Positions 60,415 to 64,000 of a stretch of 64,000 nt of DNA are shown here, piece by piece (the first letter of the stretch is position 1; each line of letters begins with the position of its first letter). The stretch lies in contig NZ_SZZH01000001.1 of assembly GCF_005298075.1 (NCBI RefSeq), forward strand, positions 1,922,001-1,986,000, read 5' to 3'. The notes under the pieces are model-generated. The model saw only the letters and a list, made by a program, of their open reading frames with translations, had not been told where the DNA came from and searched no databases. The position numbers and the translations under genes are program-made. Source of the DNA: Nakamurella flava (GTDB taxonomy: Bacteria; Actinomycetota; Actinomycetes; Mycobacteriales; Nakamurellaceae).

Positions 60415-63400
60415 CCGCCGGTCGCGGCCGCCGGCCGACCCACCGCCGACGCCACCGCCCGGCGCCGCCCACCCGACCGGATCCGAGCCGCCGCCGCGGC
60501 CCGCCGGGGTCGCCGGGCTGCGCCCACGGACCATCGCCCTGGTGGTGGCGGCGGTCTACTACGTCGGCGCACTGATCGTCTTCCGGGACGTCGTGCGGGC
60601 CATCCCGTCGGTCCTGCGCGGTGACGCGGTCATCGCCGGTGACGAATTGGTCCCGTTCTTCAACTGGCACACCCAATTGCTGGACCAGGCGGCCGGGGAA
60701 TTCAACGACCTGGTCAACGGCTACGAGTTCCGGGTCCGGTATGCCTTCCTGACGACCTGGCTGCGGTACTACCAGGTGCTGCCGTTCGCGATCCTGCTCG
60801 TCATTCCCAGCCTGTTCCTGGTCACCTATCTGACGGTGGCGAAATTCGCCGACCGCGTCTTCACCTCGCTGTCCTCCCAGGCCATCTACCTCGCGACGTT
60901 CTTTCCGGTCACCCTGATCTATCTGATCATGGTCTATTCCAAGATCACCCACTTCTACACGCTGGTCCTCGGGCTGGTGCTGATGACCATCTCGGCCCTG
61001 TGGATGCTGTATGCCCTGCTCTTCGCCGGGCGGAAGTGGAAACGCTGGATGGTGCTGGCCAGCGTCGCCACCCTGTTCAACCCGGCCATCCACTACCTCA
61101 TCCTGTTCAGCCTGTTCTTCGCCATCACGGCGGTGACCCTGCTGGTGGGCGAGATCGGCCACTGGCTCCGGCGGGGCGGCCCGGCCTGGCTGCGCACCCT
61201 GCCGCGCCGGGTCAAGGGGGCGACCACCGAGCCGGGGCGGTGGCGGCGGCTGCGCGCCTGGTGGCGCATGTTCACCGGGACGACGACCGGCCGGATCGCC
61301 GTGGCCGGCGTGCTGTACGCGGCGATCACCCTGATCCCCTACGCGTTGTTCGTCAAGTACGTGGCACTGGCCGGGGTCACCAACCTCACCGACACCGTGC
61401 CCGGGGACTACTACTTCATCCGCGACGCGTCGGTGTCCTGGTTGCACGAGCTGTCCTGGGACCTGGCCGGCATCACCGACAAGATCCTCTACGGCGACTA
61501 TCTCGCCAAGGTGCCGCGCTACCCCAACGCGATCTACACCGTGCTGCTGTTCGTACCGCTGGTGGTGCCGGCCGTCCGGCGCCGCCTCTTCCCGACCCGG
61601 GCCCACCGGCAACTGCGGGGCGTCATCTTCGTGGCCGTGGTCTTCGCGCTGTGGGCCACCATCGGCTACGCCGAGCCGCTGTGGTTCCCGACCTTCCACC
61701 GCACCCTGGCCGACCTGGCCATCGCGGCCAACGACAGCCATTCGACGATCGGCAACCTGGTCGTTACGGTCGCCGGGACCATCGTCCAGATCCTGCGGTT
61801 CCCCCACCGGTTCCAGCTGATCCTGTTCATGCTCGCCCCGCTGGTCATGTCGTTGACGCTGGCCTACCTCATCGACCTGGTGAGCGGCCGGTGGCTGGGT
61901 CCGGCCCGCCCCCGACGGAATCCGCCGCCGACGGACGGGCCGGTGGCACAAGCCCGCCCCCGCCGAATACCGGGCCGGGCCGCACGGACGGCCGCGCGCA
62001 TGGTCAGCGGCGAGTGGTTCGTCAAACTCCTGGCCACCGCGTGCGTGGGCATGGTGTTCTTCACGCCGTTCTTCTCCAACGACGTCTACCGCCAGGTCTT
62101 CTCCTCCGGCAACATGGCCGGGTTCCTGTCCCCTTTCCCGCTGGCCGACCTCAAACAGGTCAAGCAGGCACTGAACGAGCTGCCGCCGGGAAAGACGGTG
62201 GTCCTGCCGCCGACCGAGACTGCGAAGCTGGTCAGCGACAGCAACGGGGTGGACCACAAATTCATCGACAAGTTCTTCATCTACTACCTGGACAAACCGA
62301 GTTACTACTACGGACTCACCGGGGACGTGAAGAACAAGTTCGAGTTCTTCCTCATCCTGCGGGGGCTGTACTACCAGCAGGACTGGTGGCTCAACGTCGC
62401 CCGCGACATCGGTGTCCGGTACATCGTGGTCAATCGCAAGATCCACTCCAACGAGGGGGTCGGGGCCGAGTACCTGCCCAAGGTGGAGAGCTACGTCGAA
62501 CCCGCGCTGGCCCGGCTCACGCCCGACGTGCAATTGCGGATGAGCAACGAGAGCTACGCCCTGTACGAGATCGTGGATCAACCCCCACCGGACCGCCCGG
62601 TGCTGCTGGTCGACTCCAGCTGGCAGACGTATCTGGACCTGGTGTTCAACCGGCGGAACCTGTCCCGCTGCTACTCCTTCGAGTACACGCCGTACGCCGA
62701 CGTCGACCGGGTCATCAGCGACCGGCAGACCATGCTGCTCACCGACGACCCCCACACCTCGGCCCTGAACCTCTACCTGATGCAACATCCGAAGGCGTTC
62801 TCCGGGCCGGACTCCCGGATGTTCGCCTTCAACCCCGATGTGGTGGCGTCGAACTACTACCTGTCCCCGATGTTCCGGGCGTTCCTGCTGTTCTCCATCA
62901 CCAAGTGGAACCGCATGGACATGATCACCCCGGGCGTCTTCGGCACGTTACGCGGATCGTTCATCGGCATCCCCCGTGCGACCGAGATCAGCGTGCCGGT
63001 CAAGGTCGCCGAACCCGGCCGCTACCACGTGCTCATGCGCACCGCCGATACCGCCAACCGGCTGCACATCACGGCCCCCAGCCTCGGGTACGACCAGACC
63101 CCCGAACTGCGGTCGCCCGCGGCGAACGTCAAGTTCTTTCCGACCGACCAGGTGTACAACCCGGACCGGGTGGCGGTCGACACCTCCGGCATGACCGTCG
63201 AGGACCTCGAGGCCAGGATCCCCGATCAACTGGTCGCGGTGAACTCCGGCTACTCCTACCAGGACCTCGGCGTCGTCGACGCCAAGGCCGGGACCCACAC
63301 CTTCACCATCGACAAGCTGGACAGCAATCCGATGCTGTTCGAGGGCATGGTCCTGGTACCGGAGGCCGACTACCAGGCCCTGGCCCTGCCTGCGACCGTC

Positions 63401-63802
63401 ACCCCGATCACCGACCCGAACACGTTGGGCTGTTCGGAGCGCACGACCAGCAGCGGCGGCAAGGACGGCTACGTCGACCCCGCCGCCAACCCGGCCCACG
63501 CCGACCTCACCCAGGACGAGCTGCTCAACCTGGCCGCCGCCGACGTGCAGGACCTGGAGCCCCCGGAGGGCGGGACCCTCGACTCCAAATGGCTGGGGGT
63601 CGGCCTGACCCTGGCCCTGCTCATCGTCAGCGGCCTGCTCGTGCGCTGGCGCGCCCGGTGGTCGCCCACCGTTGACGGCCCCGATCCCGACGCCCCGGCG
63701 GGTCCGGATCCCCCGGACCCGACCCTCACCGACCCGGAACCACCCGATCGCCACGACGACCGGGGGCGCGAGCCACCCCGGACGAAGGAGATGCCGTCAT
63801 GA
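60395..63802 (+). CDS. Giant GT-C-like membrane glycosyltransferase / glycan assembly protein
   Basis: The 1135-aa protein has a Pro-rich cytoplasmic start, about 11 membrane helices in the first 560 residues, a large extracytoplasmic domain (about 560-1080), and a last helix (WLGVGLTLALLIVSGLLV) with a Pro/Asp-rich tail. The first external loop holds GDAVIAGDELVPFFNWHTQL, an acidic motif like that of GT-C transferases such as the arabinofuranosyltransferases. I infer a polyprenyl-phosphate-sugar-using transferase acting outside the cell. The exact family is unsure. GTG 60395 overlaps the previous gene by 20 bp; ATGA joins it to the next. Confidence 0.72.
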   Translation: MVTLLRSRRSRPPADPPPTPPPGAAHPTGSEPPPRPAGVAGLRPRTIALVVAAVYYVGALIVFRDVVRAIPSVLRGDAVIAGDELVPFFNWHTQLLDQAAGEFNDLVNGYEFRVRYAFLTTWLRYYQVLPFAILLVIPSLFLVTYLTVAKFADRVFTSLSSQAIYLATFFPVTLIYLIMVYSKITHFYTLVLGLVLMTISALWMLYALLFAGRKWKRWMVLASVATLFNPAIHYLILFSLFFAITAVTLLVGEIGHWLRRGGPAWLRTLPRRVKGATTEPGRWRRLRAWWRMFTGTTTGRIAVAGVLYAAITLIPYALFVKYVALAGVTNLTDTVPGDYYFIRDASVSWLHELSWDLAGITDKILYGDYLAKVPRYPNAIYTVLLFVPLVVPAVRRRLFPTRAHRQLRGVIFVAVVFALWATIGYAEPLWFPTFHRTLADLAIAANDSHSTIGNLVVTVAGTIVQILRFPHRFQLILFMLAPLVMSLTLAYLIDLVSGRWLGPARPRRNPPPTDGPVAQARPRRIPGRAARTAARMVSGEWFVKLLATACVGMVFFTPFFSNDVYRQVFSSGNMAGFLSPFPLADLKQVKQALNELPPGKTVVLPPTETAKLVSDSNGVDHKFIDKFFIYYLDKPSYYYGLTGDVKNKFEFFLILRGLYYQQDWWLNVARDIGVRYIVVNRKIHSNEGVGAEYLPKVESYVEPALARLTPDVQLRMSNESYALYEIVDQPPPDRPVLLVDSSWQTYLDLVFNRRNLSRCYSFEYTPYADVDRVISDRQTMLLTDDPHTSALNLYLMQHPKAFSGPDSRMFAFNPDVVASNYYLSPMFRAFLLFSITKWNRMDMITPGVFGTLRGSFIGIPRATEISVPVKVAEPGRYHVLMRTADTANRLHITAPSLGYDQTPELRSPAANVKFFPTDQVYNPDRVAVDTSGMTVEDLEARIPDQLVAVNSGYSYQDLGVVDAKAGTHTFTIDKLDSNPMLFEGMVLVPEADYQALALPATVTPITDPNTLGCSERTTSSGGKDGYVDPAANPAHADLTQDELLNLAAADVQDLEPPEGGTLDSKWLGVGLTLALLIVSGLLVRWRARWSPTVDGPDPDAPAGPDPPDPTLTDPEPPDRHDDRGREPPRTKEMPS

Positions 63803-64000
63803 CCGCACCCGCCCGCCGCATCGTCTTCCTCGGCACCCACGGGCAGTACAACATCGGCGACGAGCTGCTGCTCGAGACGTTCCTGACCGAGCTGGGCCCG
63901 CAGCACCGGTACGTCGTCAACAGCTACGACCCGGCCTTCACCCGGGCCCAGCTGGCGGAACGGTTCGCCGTGACCGTCATCGACACCGCGACCGAACGTG
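63799..64000 (+). CDS. Polysaccharide pyruvyl transferase family protein, cut by window edge
   Basis: The visible 67 codons, MTAPARRIVFLGTHGQYNIGDELLLETFLTEL (in parts) and RYVVNSYDPAFTRAQ, match the N-terminus of CsaB/WcaK-type pyruvyl transferases, whose first strand reads GxxGxxNxGDExLL. It would add a ketal pyruvate to a glycan, giving it a negative charge. ATG 63799 overlaps the previous stop as ATGA. The rest is outside the window, so the operon continues. Confidence 0.75.
   Translation, partial: MTAPARRIVFLGTHGQYNIGDELLLETFLTELGPQHRYVVNSYDPAFTRAQLAERFAVTVIDTATER

Noticed and set aside
60053-62788. 911-codon minus-strand open frame over the GT-C gene
   Set aside because: Low-complexity Gly/Val/Gln/Asp shadow without motifs; the plus-strand protein has clear membrane helices and operon coupling.

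Overview
The window is about 64 kb of very GC-rich DNA packed with short-spaced genes, many joined by ATGA or GTGA start/stop overlaps. It comes from a high-GC actinobacterium. Supporting signs are the mycothiol S-conjugate amidase gene mca, the ispH / lipid-droplet protein / xseA neighbourhood, the DUF4245-fumC pair, a Streptomyces-like cys cluster, a probable LAXTG sortase substrate, and many apparently leaderless genes (TANNNT box 6-8 nt before the start codon). The overall content would fit a Nakamurella- or Geodermatophilaceae-like genus, but that is inference. No rRNA, tRNA, CRISPR array, transposase or phage gene was seen.

Layout. 1-5.2 kb: an edge-truncated membrane protein divergent from a TetR regulator with a perfect inverted-repeat operator between them, a methyltransferase, an NCS2 uracil/xanthine permease, and an ABC ATPase/permease pair. 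5.3-9.8 kb (minus): oleA-oleBC-oleD, a long-chain olefin (head-to-head hydrocarbon) pathway. 10.2-11.5 kb: a Thr/Ser/Pro-rich surface protein with a LAXTG sorting signal. 11.5-21.9 kb (minus): a complete sulfate assimilation and sulfonate-type ABC uptake operon (sir, zinc ribbon, cysH, cysC, cysD, cysN, substrate-binding protein, ATPase, permease, CbiX, DUF4395), headed by a leaderless cysteine-rich leader peptide. 22-24.2 kb: a GH43-like protein and a PAPS-type sulfotransferase; the sulfotransferase is preceded by a second leader peptide of the same family.

24.3-52.9 kb is mostly core functions: rmuC, DUF6542, ispH, lipid-droplet protein, xseA-xseB, panD, a PHP phosphoesterase, DUF4245, fumC, a large membrane protein, a PIN-PhoH ATPase, a two-component system, DUF885, a cis-prenyltransferase, hemolysin III, an RGG-rich probable RHH protein, mca, greA, a quinone-oxidoreductase-like MDR, metB, an SDR, a cystathionine beta-synthase, a GDSL hydrolase and a Bax-inhibitor family protein. 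The greA upstream region holds a promoter followed at once by an intrinsic terminator, and a short 11-bp tandem repeat.

53.4-64 kb is the most unusual region: an apparently single 11-gene plus-strand operon that continues past the right edge. Glycan-assembly genes (GT4 glycosyltransferase, flippase, GT2 glycosyltransferase, giant GT-C-like membrane protein, polysaccharide pyruvyl transferase) flank a complete signalling cassette (STAS, SpoIIE/PP2C phosphatase, RsbW-like kinase, second STAS, stand-alone receiver, receiver-Hpt). The joints are nearly all 1-4 nt overlaps. This suggests an envelope or exopolysaccharide made under post-translational partner-switching and phosphorelay control.
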